From Cellulomonas fimi (GTDB lineage Bacteria; Actinomycetota; Actinomycetes; Actinomycetales; Cellulomonadaceae), in NCBI RefSeq assembly GCF_012952065.1, contig NZ_JABCJJ010000010.1, forward strand, positions 1 to 64,000: a DNA stretch of 64,000 bases, written 5' to 3'. Below are positions 7,811-17,010 of the stretch, piece after piece. The notes under the pieces are model-generated. The model did not search any database, was not told where the DNA came from, and saw only the letters and a program-made list of their open reading frames with translations. The position numbers and the translations under genes were made by a program. Each line of letters starts with the position of its first letter. The stretch's first letter is position 1.

Positions 7811-10102
7811 GTGAGAAGAGTCCTCACACGTGCGCTCGCCGGATCGGCGGGCCTCGTCCTGGTCGCCACGCTGGCACCTTCCGGTGCGGGAGCCGTCCCC
7901 GACGACGGCTCCGCTCCCCCCGAGAGCACCTCCACCGAGGCGCGCTCGGACAACCGTCCCGGCCCGCTCGGCCAACGCCAGGCGGAGCTGCGGAAGACGG
8001 CGATCGAACGCCTCGCCGAGGGCACCGCCACCGCCGACGCCGACGGCGTCGTCCAGGTCGCCGAGGGCGCCTTCGTCGAGACCGCCACGACCGGCGACGA
8101 CCGGATCTTCACGATCCTCGCCGAGTTCGGCACCGGGTACCGGTCCCGCTGGGGCCGCACGCCCGGCCCCGTCCACAACCAGATCCCCGAGCCGGACCGC
8201 TCGGTCGACAACTCGACCTACTGGGCCCCGGACTTCAGCCGCGAGTACTACGAGGAGCTGCTCAACGGCGACGGCGAGTCCATGCGCACGTACTTCGAGG
8301 ACGTGTCGAACGGCCTGTACTCCGTGACGAACGTCGTCACCGACTGGGTGACCGTGCCGTGGAACGCCTCGTACTACGGCGACAACGTGCGCGAGAACGA
8401 CCAGCAGGGTGCGGGGCCGTGGGACTTCGTCGCCGACGCCGGCACCGCCTGGTGGGACGCGCAGATCGCGGCGGGCCAGACGCCCGCGCAGATCGATGCC
8501 TTCCTGTCGCAGTTCGACGTGTGGGATCGCTACGACTTCGACAACGACGGCAACTTCGACGAGGCCGACGGGTACATCGACCGGTTCCAGGCGGTCCACG
8601 CGGGCGAGGGCGAGGAGGCCGGCGCCGACCCCGACGCCATCTGGTCGCACCGCTCGTACGTGCGGGGCACGGACTTCAACATCACCGGCCCCGACGTCGG
8701 CGCGACGCCCAACCGCAGCGGCGGCGCGCAGATCGGCCGGTCCCGCTACTGGATCGGCGACTACACCGTCGAGCCGGAGAACGGTGGCCTCGGCGTCTTC
8801 GTGCACGAGTACGGCCACGACCTGGGCCTTCCGGACCTCTACGACTACGCGGGCGGCGAGAACGGCACGGCGTTCTGGTCGGTCATGAGCTCGGGCTCGT
8901 GGCTCAGCCACGGCGCCGAGACCAACGAGGGCATCGGCACCACGCCGGGCCTGCTGGGCCCCGAGGAGAAGCTGTTCCTCGGCTGGCTCGACTACAGCAC
9001 GGTCGACCCGGGGCAGAGCGGCAGCTTCGTGCTCAACCCGTCCCAGCTCCAGGAGGAGGGCAAGGACCAGGCGGTCCGCATCAACCTGCCGGACGTCTTC
9101 ACGTCGACCACCTACACGACGCCGGCCTCCGGCGAGGCCGCGTGGTGGACGGGCCGCGGTGACCAGCTCAACGAGCTCCTCGTCCGGCAGGTACCGCCCG
9201 CCGGGCGCGTCACCGTGACCGCGGACGCCTGGTACGACATCGAGGAGGACTTCGACTACCTCTACGCGGAGTACTCGCTCGACGGCGTCTCCTGGGAGCG
9301 CATCGGCCAGCCCGTCACCGGGACCTCCGACGGCGAGTGGGACCGCGTGCGGTTCTCGTACGTCGCCCAGGACCAGCCGTCCTGGTTCCGGTTCCGGTAC
9401 CAGACCGACGTCGCGGTCAACAACCCCGGTGCGTTCATCGACAACATCGTGATGAAGGCCGGCTCGCGCGTCCTCTTCACCGACGACGTCGAGAGCGGTG
9501 CGAACGGCTGGACGACGACGGGGCTGTGGCAGGTCAGCAACGGCACCGTCGAGGGCTTCAGCGACCGCTACTACCTCGTGGAGAACCGCGAGTACGTCGG
9601 CTGGGACGACACCCTGCGCACCGGGCCGTACCAGTTCAGCCGCCCGTTCACGATGCCGAGCTGGGTCGACTTCTTCCCGTACCAGAACGGGATGCTCGTC
9701 TGGTCGGTCGACCACTCGCAGCCGGACAACAACGTCTCGCAGCACCCGGGCACCGGGAACGCGCTGGTCGTGGACGCCCGGCCCGAGTCGTTCACGTACT
9801 CCGACGGGCTCGGACGCCCGACGAACCGGCGCCAGCCGTTCGACGCGACGTTCGGCCTCGAGCCGACGGACGCGGTGTGCCTCTACTCGGAGCGGCTCGA
9901 GGGTGAGACCGTCGTGCCGCGGGAGGCGTGCGCGCCGAGCAACCCGGGCATCCCGGTGTTCGACGACAGCGACCCGGACGCGTACTACTCGCAGGACAAC
10001 CCGCAGAACAGCGTCCGCCTCGCCGGTGCCGGCGTGAGGGTCACGGTCACGGGCGACGCCGGGGACGACCTCACCATCGACGTCGTCAACCCCGCGCAGT
10101 GA
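7811..10102 (+). CDS. Secreted M6-family metalloprotease (immune inhibitor A-like)
   Basis: The 763-residue enzyme starts at GTG 7811 behind the strong site GGAGAGGAAA. Its Sec signal peptide ends near SGAGA (about residue 29). The zinc motif HEYGHDLGLPD gives His332, Glu333 and His336, with Asp342 as probable third ligand, and is followed by the conserved Met-turn segment WSVMSSGSW. This is the M6/InhA peptidase arrangement. The C-terminal half (roughly 420-620) has jelly-roll-like beta modules with repeated FDD/DNIV patterns, as in InhA proteins. It is expected to degrade extracellular proteins. A strong hairpin terminator follows at 10139-10185. Confidence 0.93.
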   Translation: MRRVLTRALAGSAGLVLVATLAPSGAGAVPDDGSAPPESTSTEARSDNRPGPLGQRQAELRKTAIERLAEGTATADADGVVQVAEGAFVETATTGDDRIFTILAEFGTGYRSRWGRTPGPVHNQIPEPDRSVDNSTYWAPDFSREYYEELLNGDGESMRTYFEDVSNGLYSVTNVVTDWVTVPWNASYYGDNVRENDQQGAGPWDFVADAGTAWWDAQIAAGQTPAQIDAFLSQFDVWDRYDFDNDGNFDEADGYIDRFQAVHAGEGEEAGADPDAIWSHRSYVRGTDFNITGPDVGATPNRSGGAQIGRSRYWIGDYTVEPENGGLGVFVHEYGHDLGLPDLYDYAGGENGTAFWSVMSSGSWLSHGAETNEGIGTTPGLLGPEEKLFLGWLDYSTVDPGQSGSFVLNPSQLQEEGKDQAVRINLPDVFTSTTYTTPASGEAAWWTGRGDQLNELLVRQVPPAGRVTVTADAWYDIEEDFDYLYAEYSLDGVSWERIGQPVTGTSDGEWDRVRFSYVAQDQPSWFRFRYQTDVAVNNPGAFIDNIVMKAGSRVLFTDDVESGANGWTTTGLWQVSNGTVEGFSDRYYLVENREYVGWDDTLRTGPYQFSRPFTMPSWVDFFPYQNGMLVWSVDHSQPDNNVSQHPGTGNALVVDARPESFTYSDGLGRPTNRRQPFDATFGLEPTDAVCLYSERLEGETVVPREACAPSNPGIPVFDDSDPDAYYSQDNPQNSVRLAGAGVRVTVTGDAGDDLTIDVVNPAQ

Positions 10103-10138
10103 GCGGGGGCGACGGCACGATCGGCAGGCGCCCAGCAT

Positions 10139-10185
10139 GACGGCGAGGGGTCGCCGAGCAGCCAGCTCGGCGACCCCTCGCCGTC
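10139..10185 (+). terminator. 21-bp hairpin terminator of the metalloprotease gene
   Basis: Arms 10139-10159 and 10165-10185 pair perfectly around a 5-nt loop (AGCCA), beginning 37 nt after the stop codon. The long GC stem with a short loop and no required T-run suits an actinobacterial terminator. Confidence 0.8.
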
Positions 10186-10264
10186 GGGCCGTTCGACCCA
10201 CGAGCGCCCCTTGCACCGCTCATTAGCATGAAGCGCGAGCCACACTCCGACGAAGGAGACCCGC

Positions 10265-12361
10265 ATGGACACGGCGACGACGCCCCGGATCCGGAACGTG
10301 GCCCTCGTCGGCCACAGCTCGAGCGGCAAGACCACGCTGGCCGAGGCCCTGCTGCTGAGGGCCGGTGCGATCCCGCGCGCCGGCCGCGTCGAGGACGGCA
10401 CCACCGTGTGCGACTTCGAGGCCGAGGAGATCAAGCGCGGCATCTCGCTCTCGCTGGCCGTCGCCCCGTTCGACTGGACCGCGTCCGACGGCGAGTCGTA
10501 CCGCGTCAACCTGATCGACACCCCGGGATACGCCGACTTCGTCGGCGGGGTGGATGCGGCCCTGTCGGTCGCGGACCTCGCGGTGGTGGTGGTGAGCGCC
10601 GTCGACGGGATCGAGGTGGGCACCGAGCAGGTGTGGGAGCAGTGCCGAGCCGCGGGGATCCCGCGGCTCGTCTTCGTCACCAAGGAGGACAAGGCCCGCG
10701 CCGACTTCCGCACGCAGCTCGCCCGCCTGCGCGAGCGCTTCGGCTCAGGCTTCGTCGCGCTCGAGCTGCCGATCGGCGAGGAGGACGCGTTCCACGGGGT
10801 CGCCGACGTGCTGAGCGACCAGGGCTTCGCCTACGACGACGCGGGCCGGCACCCCGCGCCCCTTCCCGACGACCTGGCGGACGAGGAGCACCGCCTGCAC
10901 GACGAGGTCGCGGAGGAGATCGTCTCGGGGGACGACGAGCAGCTCGAGCGGTACCTCGCGGGCGACGTGCTCACGGCGTCCGAGCTCGAGCGGACGCTGG
11001 CGCACGAGGTCCGGGACGGCGTCGCGTTCCCGGTGCTGGTCGGCTCGGCGACGACGGGTGTCGGGATCGACCGGCTCGCCGACTTCCTGTGCGAGATCGG
11101 GCCCTCGCCGGCCGACCGTCCGGCCCGGGTGCGCGTCGGGGACGCGCCCGACGCCGACGAGATCACGGTCGACGCCGACCCCGCGGGCGACCCGCTCGTG
11201 TACGTGTTCCGGACCGTCGCCGACCCGTTCGTGGGGCAGGTGTCGCTCTTCACGGTGCTCTCGGGCACGGTCACGAACGAGCAGCGGCTGGTCAACACCA
11301 CGACCCGGGCCGAGGAGCGGCTGCACGGGCTCTTCCGGCTGCGCGGCAAGGAGCACCTGCCCGTGGACCGGGTCGTCGCGGGCGACATCGCGGCCGTCGC
11401 GAAGCTCGCCGCGAGCCCGACCGGCTCGGCGCTCGCGTCGCGCGGGACCCCGGTGCGCGTCGTCGGGCCCGAGCCCCGGCCGACGCCCTACGCGGTCGCG
11501 CTCAAGCCGGTCACCCAGGCCGACGACGACAAGCTCTCGGGGGCGCTGGCCCGCCTGTGCGCCGAGGACCCGACGCTCGTGGTCGAGCGGTCGGGGCAGT
11601 ACGCGCAGACGGTGCTGCGCGGGGTCGGCGACACGCACCTCGCGGTCGCGCTCGAGCGGCTCGCACGCAAGTTCGGCGTCAACGTCGAGACCGAGCCGGT
11701 CCGCATCCCGTTCCGGGAGACGATCGCGGGAGCGGCCGACGTCGAGGGCAAGGTCAAGAAGCAGTCGGGCGGGCACGGGCAGTTCGCCGTCGCGCAGCTA
11801 CGGGTCAGCCCGACCGAGCGCGGCAAGGGCGCCGAGTTCGTCGACTCCGTCGTCGGCGGGGCCATCCCGCGCAACTACCTCCCCGCGGTCGAGCGCGGCG
11901 TGACCGACGCCATGGCCGCGGGCGGACCGCGCGGCTTCCCGGTCGTCGACGTGCGCGTCGAGTGCTACGACGGCAAGTACCACTCGGTCGACTCGTCCGA
12001 CATGGCGTTCCGCACGGCGGCCGCGCACGGCCTCCGCGAGGCGCTGCAGGCGGCCGGCACGTCGGTGCTCGAGCCGGTCTCGCGCGTCACGGTGACCGTG
12101 CCGGGCGAGAGCCAGGGCGACGTGCTCGGCGACCTCAGCACGCGCCGCGGGCGGATCCTGCACACGAGCGCACTCGACGACGGGCGGCAGGTCATCACCG
12201 CGATGGTCCCCGAGGCCGAGATCGTGCGGTACGTGCTCGACCTCCGCTCGCTCACCGGGGGGCGCGGCACGTTCGAGGCGGTGCACGACCACTACGACGT
12301 GCTCCCGGACCACCTGGTCGAGCGCGTCACCACGCAGGCCGCGGTCGCGGGCGCACGCTGA
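10265..12361 (+). CDS. Elongation factor G-like GTPase (EF-G2 type)
   Basis: The 698-residue protein is collinear with EF-G: G1 motif GHSSSGKT at residues 16-23, G3 DTPGYADF from Asp85, then domains II-V to the C-terminus. The G4 motif, normally NKxD, reads TKED (about 139-142), and the first loop has Ser in place of the usual canonical residues. These are features of the EF-G2-like paralogues found in mycobacteria and other actinobacteria, whose translocase activity is absent or unproven. It is therefore unlikely to be the housekeeping fusA, and no rpsL/rpsG/tuf neighbours are present. The ATG follows GAAGGAG. Confidence 0.88.
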   Translation: MDTATTPRIRNVALVGHSSSGKTTLAEALLLRAGAIPRAGRVEDGTTVCDFEAEEIKRGISLSLAVAPFDWTASDGESYRVNLIDTPGYADFVGGVDAALSVADLAVVVVSAVDGIEVGTEQVWEQCRAAGIPRLVFVTKEDKARADFRTQLARLRERFGSGFVALELPIGEEDAFHGVADVLSDQGFAYDDAGRHPAPLPDDLADEEHRLHDEVAEEIVSGDDEQLERYLAGDVLTASELERTLAHEVRDGVAFPVLVGSATTGVGIDRLADFLCEIGPSPADRPARVRVGDAPDADEITVDADPAGDPLVYVFRTVADPFVGQVSLFTVLSGTVTNEQRLVNTTTRAEERLHGLFRLRGKEHLPVDRVVAGDIAAVAKLAASPTGSALASRGTPVRVVGPEPRPTPYAVALKPVTQADDDKLSGALARLCAEDPTLVVERSGQYAQTVLRGVGDTHLAVALERLARKFGVNVETEPVRIPFRETIAGAADVEGKVKKQSGGHGQFAVAQLRVSPTERGKGAEFVDSVVGGAIPRNYLPAVERGVTDAMAAGGPRGFPVVDVRVECYDGKYHSVDSSDMAFRTAAAHGLREALQAAGTSVLEPVSRVTVTVPGESQGDVLGDLSTRRGRILHTSALDDGRQVITAMVPEAEIVRYVLDLRSLTGGRGTFEAVHDHYDVLPDHLVERVTTQAAVAGAR

Positions 12362-12370
12362 CCCTCCGAC

Positions 12371-12476
12371 CTGTCAGACCTCCCGCGGCCCCCGGCACGC
12401 GCACCGCCTGACAACCCCGTCGGAGCGCACACCTGTCAGACGTGTCGCGCTGCCCGGGGCGCGCATCGCCTGACAG
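12371..12476. repeat. Tandem pair of TGTCAG/CTGACA stem-loops (locus 1)
   Basis: Unit 1 (12371-12413) and unit 2 (12433-12476) each begin with CTGTCAGAC and end with CTGACA, giving a short-armed hairpin with a GC-rich interior. The period is 62 bp. They fill the spacer between the convergent EF-G-like and GH43 genes, where they may act as a bidirectional terminator. The same arrangement occurs at 33211-33313. Confidence 0.7.
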
Positions 12477-12506
12477 CTCCGCGGTAACGGGAGGAATGGG
12501 GACGCG

Positions 12507-13538
12507 TCAGTCGACCTCGACCACCGGGCGGCCGTCCTGCCAGTCGAGCGGGAGCACGTTCATCGCGCGGTACGTGTTCTGGCCGTACCAGGAGTGGAAC
12601 ACCAGGCGGTCCTCGCCGTCGGGCCCGACGACGACGTCCTGGCCGCCCGGGCCCACGTACTCCGCGTCGCGGTACGTCGTCAGGAGCGGCTCGGGGTCCT
12701 TGGTGTAGGGACCCGTGACCGCCGGCGCGGTCGCGTAGCCGATGGCGTACGCGCTGCCGCCGTAGTCGTTGGCCGAGTAGAGCAGCACGTAGCTGCCGTC
12801 GCGCTCGACGAGGGTCGGCGCCTCGACCAGGTTCCCCTCCCACGGCTGGTCCTGCGTGACGAGGCGCACGGGCGGCCCCGCGAGCGCGAGCCCGTCCGCG
12901 GTGAGGGGCGCGAGCTGCAGCCACGTGTCGAGCCCGCAGCAGTTCCCGTCGTTCTTCCACAGCAGGTACTGCGTGCCGTCGGCGTCGAGGAAGGTCGACG
13001 CGTCGATCGCGCCGCCCTCCTCGGGCGGGCACACGAGCATCGCGTCGCCCACCGGCTCGAACGGCCCCTCCGGCGCAGACGCGACCGCGACCCCGATGCA
13101 CTGCAGCGCGGGCCGGAAGCTGGTCGCCGTGTAGTAGAGGACGTACCGGTCCGGCGCGAGCCGGGTGACCTCGGGGGCCCACGTCTTGCCGGGCACCACG
13201 TAGGCCGGCAGCCGCGGCAGGGCGTCGTCCAGCTCCTCCCACTCGACCAGGTCGTCCGACCGCGCGACACGCACGTTCCGGCTGTTCCCGTTGGTCGCGT
13301 ACGCGTAGTAGGTGCCGTCGACCTCGAGCACGTCGGGGTCGGGGAAGTCGTCCGCGAGGACCGGGTTGTCGCCTCCCGCGCCGTCCCCCGCAGTGCCCGA
13401 CGACGTCGCACCGGGAGCCGACGACGGCGCGGGGGAGCCGGCGTCGTCCGTCGCGGACCCGGCGTCGTCGCCCGTACCGCAGGCCGCGAGCGCGAGGACG
13501 AGCGAGACGGCGAGCGCCTGGGCCCCTGGCGCGCGCAC
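12507..13538 (-). CDS. GH43 glycoside hydrolase lipoprotein
   Basis: The 343-residue protein is a lipoprotein (lipobox LAAC, Cys20) with an acidic Ser/Gly linker and a single GH43 five-bladed propeller. The catalytic triad is visible: Asp67 in DFPDPDV as base, Asp179 in AIDAS as pKa modulator, Glu239 in LVEAPTL as acid. GH43 enzymes remove arabinose or xylose from plant hemicellulose. The GTG start lies 4 nt after the stop of the permease gene, so it is the last gene of a transporter operon. Lipid anchoring next to a sugar importer suggests that it trims oligosaccharides at the cell surface before uptake. Confidence 0.9.
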   Translation of the reverse strand: MRAPGAQALAVSLVLALAACGTGDDAGSATDDAGSPAPSSAPGATSSGTAGDGAGGDNPVLADDFPDPDVLEVDGTYYAYATNGNSRNVRVARSDDLVEWEELDDALPRLPAYVVPGKTWAPEVTRLAPDRYVLYYTATSFRPALQCIGVAVASAPEGPFEPVGDAMLVCPPEEGGAIDASTFLDADGTQYLLWKNDGNCCGLDTWLQLAPLTADGLALAGPPVRLVTQDQPWEGNLVEAPTLVERDGSYVLLYSANDYGGSAYAIGYATAPAVTGPYTKDPEPLLTTYRDAEYVGPGGQDVVVGPDGEDRLVFHSWYGQNTYRAMNVLPLDWQDGRPVVEVD

Positions 13539-13542
13539 CCGC

Positions 13543-14454
13543 TCAGCCCTTGAGGCCCGAGCGGGACACGCCCTCGATGATGAAGCGCTGGAGGAAGACG
13601 AACAGGAGCAGGACCGGGACGCTCGCGATGACCGCGCCGGCCATCAGGAGGTCGTAGCGCACCGCGTTCGCCGACTGCAGCGTCGACAGGCCGGCCGGCA
13701 GCGTCTGCTGGTCCGGCCCGAACAGCACGTACACCGGCCACAGGAAGTCGTTCCAGTTCGTCAGGAGGGCGAGCAGCGCCAGCGTCGCCAGGGCGGGACG
13801 CGAGAGCGGCAGCACGACCTTCCAGAAGATCGCCCACGTGCTCGCACCGTCGAGGCGGGCCGCCTCCTCGAGCTCCAGCGGGATCCCGAGGAAGAACTGC
13901 CGCAGGAAGAACACCCCGAAGGCCGACGCCGCCGTGGGGACGATCACCGCGAGCAACGTGTTCAGCCACTGCAGCTCACCGACGATCAGGTAGTTCGGGA
14001 TGATCAGGATGACCGGGGGCACGAACAGCGTGGCGATGATCAGCGCGAAGACGATCTTCTGGCCCCGGAACCGCATGCGGGCCAGGGCGTACGCCGCCAG
14101 CGCCGACGTCGCGACCACCAGGAAGGCGTTCGAGAGCGCCGCGATCATGCTGTTGGCGAACCAGCGCAGCACCGGCGTGCCGCTGGCGGTGAGGATCGAC
14201 TCGTACGCCTGCGTCGTGAACGGGTTCGGGATCCACTGCGGCGGGTAGGCGCCGGCGTCGGCCCGGGTCTTGAACGACGTCACGATCATGAAGATCAGCG
14301 GGCTGAGGAACAGCAGGCCGACCAGGACGAGCAGCAGGTAGCGCAGGAACGTCCGCGCGCCGCGTCCGGCGCCGCCCTCGCCCTCCGCGGTCGCGGGCGG
14401 GCGGGCGCGGCTCGAGCCCGCGGTCGTCCCGCGGCGCACCGTCGTGTCGGTCAT
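13543..14454 (-). CDS. Sugar ABC transporter permease, MalG type
   Basis: The 303-residue protein has six predicted membrane helices after a cytoplasmic, Arg-rich N-terminus. The EAA loop (EAARLDGASTWAIFWKVVLP) contacts the ATPase in binding-protein-dependent importers. Length and order match the CUT1 MalG/AmyC class. It starts one nucleotide after the upstream permease stop, so the two are coupled. No ATP-binding subunit is encoded in this operon, as is usual for actinobacterial CUT1 systems that share a multi-transporter MsiK-type ATPase encoded elsewhere. Confidence 0.92.
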   Translation of the reverse strand: MTDTTVRRGTTAGSSRARPPATAEGEGGAGRGARTFLRYLLLVLVGLLFLSPLIFMIVTSFKTRADAGAYPPQWIPNPFTTQAYESILTASGTPVLRWFANSMIAALSNAFLVVATSALAAYALARMRFRGQKIVFALIIATLFVPPVILIIPNYLIVGELQWLNTLLAVIVPTAASAFGVFFLRQFFLGIPLELEEAARLDGASTWAIFWKVVLPLSRPALATLALLALLTNWNDFLWPVYVLFGPDQQTLPAGLSTLQSANAVRYDLLMAGAVIASVPVLLLFVFLQRFIIEGVSRSGLKG

Positions 14455-14455
14455 G

Positions 14456-15415
14456 TCAGGCCTTCCTCTCCCGGAACAGCCAGAACACGGCGAGGCTGAG
14501 CAGCATGAGCGCGAGGGTGAGCGCGTAGCTCATGGCCGCAGCGGCCCCCATCTGATAGTTCCGCAGGCCGGTCTCGGCGATCTGGTAGATCGCCGTGCGG
14601 GTCTCGCGCCCGGGACCGCCCTGGGTGATGAGGTACGACTGCCCGAACATGTTGGCCGACGCGATGATCGTGATGACGGTGACGAACTGGAGCACCGGCC
14701 GGAGCCCCGGCATGGTGACGTTCCAGAACTGCTGCCACCTGTTGGCGCCGTCGACGGTGGCGGCCTCGTACAGCTCCTTGGGGATGTCCTGGAGCCCGGC
14801 GAGGTAGATCACGGCGTTGTAGCCCAGCGTCCACCACACGGTGACCCCGACCAGGGCGATCCAGGCGGCCGGGATCGACGTCGTCCACGCGGTCTCGCTC
14901 GGCAGGCCGACCAGGTCGAGGTAGTAGTTGACGAGCCCGATGTTCCGGTCCAGCAGGTACCGCCACAGCACGGCGACCACCGCGACCCCGAGCACGTACG
15001 GCGCGAAGTACACGGCCCGGAACAGGTTGCGCCCCGGGAACTTCTTGTTCATCACGAGCGCGACCAGCAGCGGGATCACGAGGAGCAGCGGGACGCTGAA
15101 CAGCGTGAAGATGCCGGTCGCCTGCATCGAGTTCCAGAACGACTCGTAGATGAGCGAGTCGGGACGGAACAGGTCGGAGTAGTTCTCCCCGCCCACGAAG
15201 GGCTTGCCGGGGAGCGTGTAGTCCCACCGGTGCAGGCTGATCCACAACCCGAGGACGATCGGCGCGATGACGAACGTGCCGAAGAGCACCAGGTAGGGCG
15301 CCAGGAACAGCCAGGGCGCCAGCTTCCCGTGGGTCGCCAGGCCCCGCCGCGGCCCGCGACGGACGTCGTCGACCCTGACGCCGCTCTGGGGGGCCGCGAC
15401 GGGGGTGGACGTCAT
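14456..15415 (-). CDS. Sugar ABC transporter permease, MalF type
   Basis: The 319-residue protein has about six membrane helices and an EAA loop (LYEAATVDGANRWQQFWNVT) typical of CUT1 MalF-type permeases, and forms the membrane channel with the neighbouring MalG-type subunit. The ATG at 15415 is 2 nt past the stop of the binding-protein gene. The upstream in-frame extension was rejected because it reads as antisense to the binding-protein gene. Substrate is inferred only from the co-operonic GH43 lipoprotein: probably arabino- or xylo-oligosaccharides. Confidence 0.92.
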   Translation of the reverse strand: MTSTPVAAPQSGVRVDDVRRGPRRGLATHGKLAPWLFLAPYLVLFGTFVIAPIVLGLWISLHRWDYTLPGKPFVGGENYSDLFRPDSLIYESFWNSMQATGIFTLFSVPLLLVIPLLVALVMNKKFPGRNLFRAVYFAPYVLGVAVVAVLWRYLLDRNIGLVNYYLDLVGLPSETAWTTSIPAAWIALVGVTVWWTLGYNAVIYLAGLQDIPKELYEAATVDGANRWQQFWNVTMPGLRPVLQFVTVITIIASANMFGQSYLITQGGPGRETRTAIYQIAETGLRNYQMGAAAAMSYALTLALMLLSLAVFWLFRERKA

Positions 15416-15417
15416 GG

Positions 15418-16758
15418 TCAGCCTCCGAACTGCTCGAGGTTGCGCTGCATGAGCTCGGTCGCCTGGCTGGTCGCCTGACTGAGCGCCGCCTCGGGGGACG
15501 CGGAGCCGAGGATGGACTCGGACACCGCGGGCTCGAGCTCGTCCGCCTGGACCTGGCCGATGCCCGGGACGGGCGGCAGGAACCGCAGCGTGTCGATCTT
15601 CTCGGCGATGACCTCCTGCGACATCCCGTCGAGGGCGCCCTCCTCGCGGACGGAGTTGCGGGCCGGGATCATCCCGGACCCCGCCCACTCGCCGGACTGC
15701 TCGGACATCCACGCGAGGAAGACCTGTGCGGCCTGGTACTTGTTCTCGTCCTCGGTCGCCTGGCGCGTGATGAAGAAGTTGTGCGAGCTGGCCCAGACGC
15801 GGTCGTTCTCGCCGAACACCGGGATCGGCGCGATCGCCCACGGCATGCCGGTCGCCTTGAGGTCGTTGATCTGCCAGATGCCGTCGAACGTGATCGAGTT
15901 CTCGCCGTTCTTGAAGGCCTGGTACTGCGTGTCGATCGCGACGTTCGGAGGGCTGTAGCCGGCGTCGACGATCGAGCGCATCCACTCGAGCGCCGCGACG
16001 CCCTCCTCGGAGTCCCACAGCGCCTCGGAGCCGTCCTCGGCGTACGGCTCGCCGCCGTTCTGCCAGAGCAGCGACAGGTAGATCAGGTGGGCAGGCCAGA
16101 GCGTGGGCATCCAGAACGGCTGCTGGTACCCGGCCGCCTGCAGCTTGTCGAGCGCGGCCATGAACGACGCCTCGTCGGTGGGCGGCTCGGTGATGCCGGC
16201 GGCGGCGAACTGCTCGGTGTTGTAGTACATGGCCAGCGAGTGGACGTCGAGCGGGATGCCGTAGCGCTGGTCCTTGTAGATGCCCGCGTTCCAGACCTCC
16301 TCGGGGAAGTCGCTCTCGTCGAGCTCGAGGTTCTCCGCGACGGAGTCCACCGGCACGATGACGTTGCGGGCGGCGTTGGTGGCGAGCTGCTCCATCTGCA
16401 TGGCTCCCACCTCGGGGCCCTCGCCGGCCTGGACCGCAGCAGGGAGCCGCTGGTAGAAGTCGGCCCACTGGATCGTGTTCTGGACGACCGTGATGTTGTC
16501 GTGCTCGGCGTTGAACTCCTCGACGAGCTGGTCCATGAACGGTCCGTCACCGCCGGTGAACCCGTTCCAGTACGACAGCTCGACCTCGGGCCCGGTGTAC
16601 TCACCGGTGAACTCCGGCGCCTCGCCGCCGCCCTGGGCGGCCTCCTCCGGCGTCGCGCCGCCGCCGCAGGCCGCGAGGGCGAGCGCCGACGTCGCGGCGA
16701 CAGATCCGAGGACGAGGCGACGCCGCTGCGAGCCTGACCGGTTTCCCGTGGTTCTCAT
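15418..16758 (-). CDS. Sugar-binding lipoprotein of the ABC importer
   Basis: The 446-residue protein has a lipoprotein signal with a twin-arginine-like n-region and lipobox LAAC. The mature sequence has the family-1 extracellular solute-binding pattern (VELSYWNGF, then YYNTEQF, then a long helical C-terminal lobe). It captures sugars outside the membrane and passes them to the two permeases. The ATG at 16758 follows AAGGAG. It is the first gene of an operon with the two permeases and GH43, all within 4 nt of one another. Promoter and probable operator dyads lie in 16759-16947. Confidence 0.92.
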   Translation of the reverse strand: MRTTGNRSGSQRRRLVLGSVAATSALALAACGGGATPEEAAQGGGEAPEFTGEYTGPEVELSYWNGFTGGDGPFMDQLVEEFNAEHDNITVVQNTIQWADFYQRLPAAVQAGEGPEVGAMQMEQLATNAARNVIVPVDSVAENLELDESDFPEEVWNAGIYKDQRYGIPLDVHSLAMYYNTEQFAAAGITEPPTDEASFMAALDKLQAAGYQQPFWMPTLWPAHLIYLSLLWQNGGEPYAEDGSEALWDSEEGVAALEWMRSIVDAGYSPPNVAIDTQYQAFKNGENSITFDGIWQINDLKATGMPWAIAPIPVFGENDRVWASSHNFFITRQATEDENKYQAAQVFLAWMSEQSGEWAGSGMIPARNSVREEGALDGMSQEVIAEKIDTLRFLPPVPGIGQVQADELEPAVSESILGSASPEAALSQATSQATELMQRNLEQFGG

Positions 16759-16833
16759 CGTTGAGCTCCTTGGTGAGGCTGTCCGGGCCCGCGTGGTTGC
16801 GGGCGGACAGGTGGACCTGTCGTTCCTGTAGGT

Positions 16834-16850
16834 CGTTCGTACCGCGAACG
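16834..16850. promoter_or_regulatory. Candidate operator of the sugar-uptake operon
   Basis: CGTTCG-N5-CGAACG forms a 17-bp dyad 76-92 nt upstream of the binding-protein start. A second small dyad (GTCAC-N6-GTGAC) lies near 16891-16906. LacI-type regulators commonly bind such sites in sugar operons, but no regulator gene is in the window. It is not a LexA box, because the half-sites are in the opposite orientation. Confidence 0.35.
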
Positions 16851-16947
16851 TCCAGGTTCGGCACCCGCTGGCGCGACGCACTTGCCTTCCGTCACCATTC
16901 CGTGACCTTCTCCGGCGTCCGCCCCTGGCCCCGGGCACCTGGCGAGG

Positions 16948-16994
16948 GCGACGTCCCGCCGCTCGCCACGAGCGGATGGCCGGCGGGACGTCGC
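16948..16994 (-). terminator. Hairpin terminator of the large GH43 gene
   Basis: Arms of 14 bp (16948-16961 and 16981-16994) enclose a smaller nested hairpin. The element starts 17 nt beyond the GH43 stop at 17011 on the minus strand. Position and stem length support termination. Confidence 0.7.
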
Positions 16995-17010
16995 ACTCGG
17001 CGGGGGTGGG

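Noticed and set aside
5735-10216. Very long open frame on the minus strand across the FKBP, kinase and metalloprotease genes
   Set aside because: It is antisense to four genes with clear domains, has no domain of its own, and reflects the absence of stop codons in GC-rich antisense frames.
10265-12361. Housekeeping elongation factor G (fusA)
   Set aside because: The G4 motif is TKED, not NKxD, and there are no ribosomal-protein or tuf neighbours, so the paralogue EF-G2 fits better.
16834-16850. Possible LexA box before the sugar-binding protein gene
   Set aside because: The half-sites are CGTTCG...CGAACG, the reverse orientation of an SOS box, and the spacing differs.
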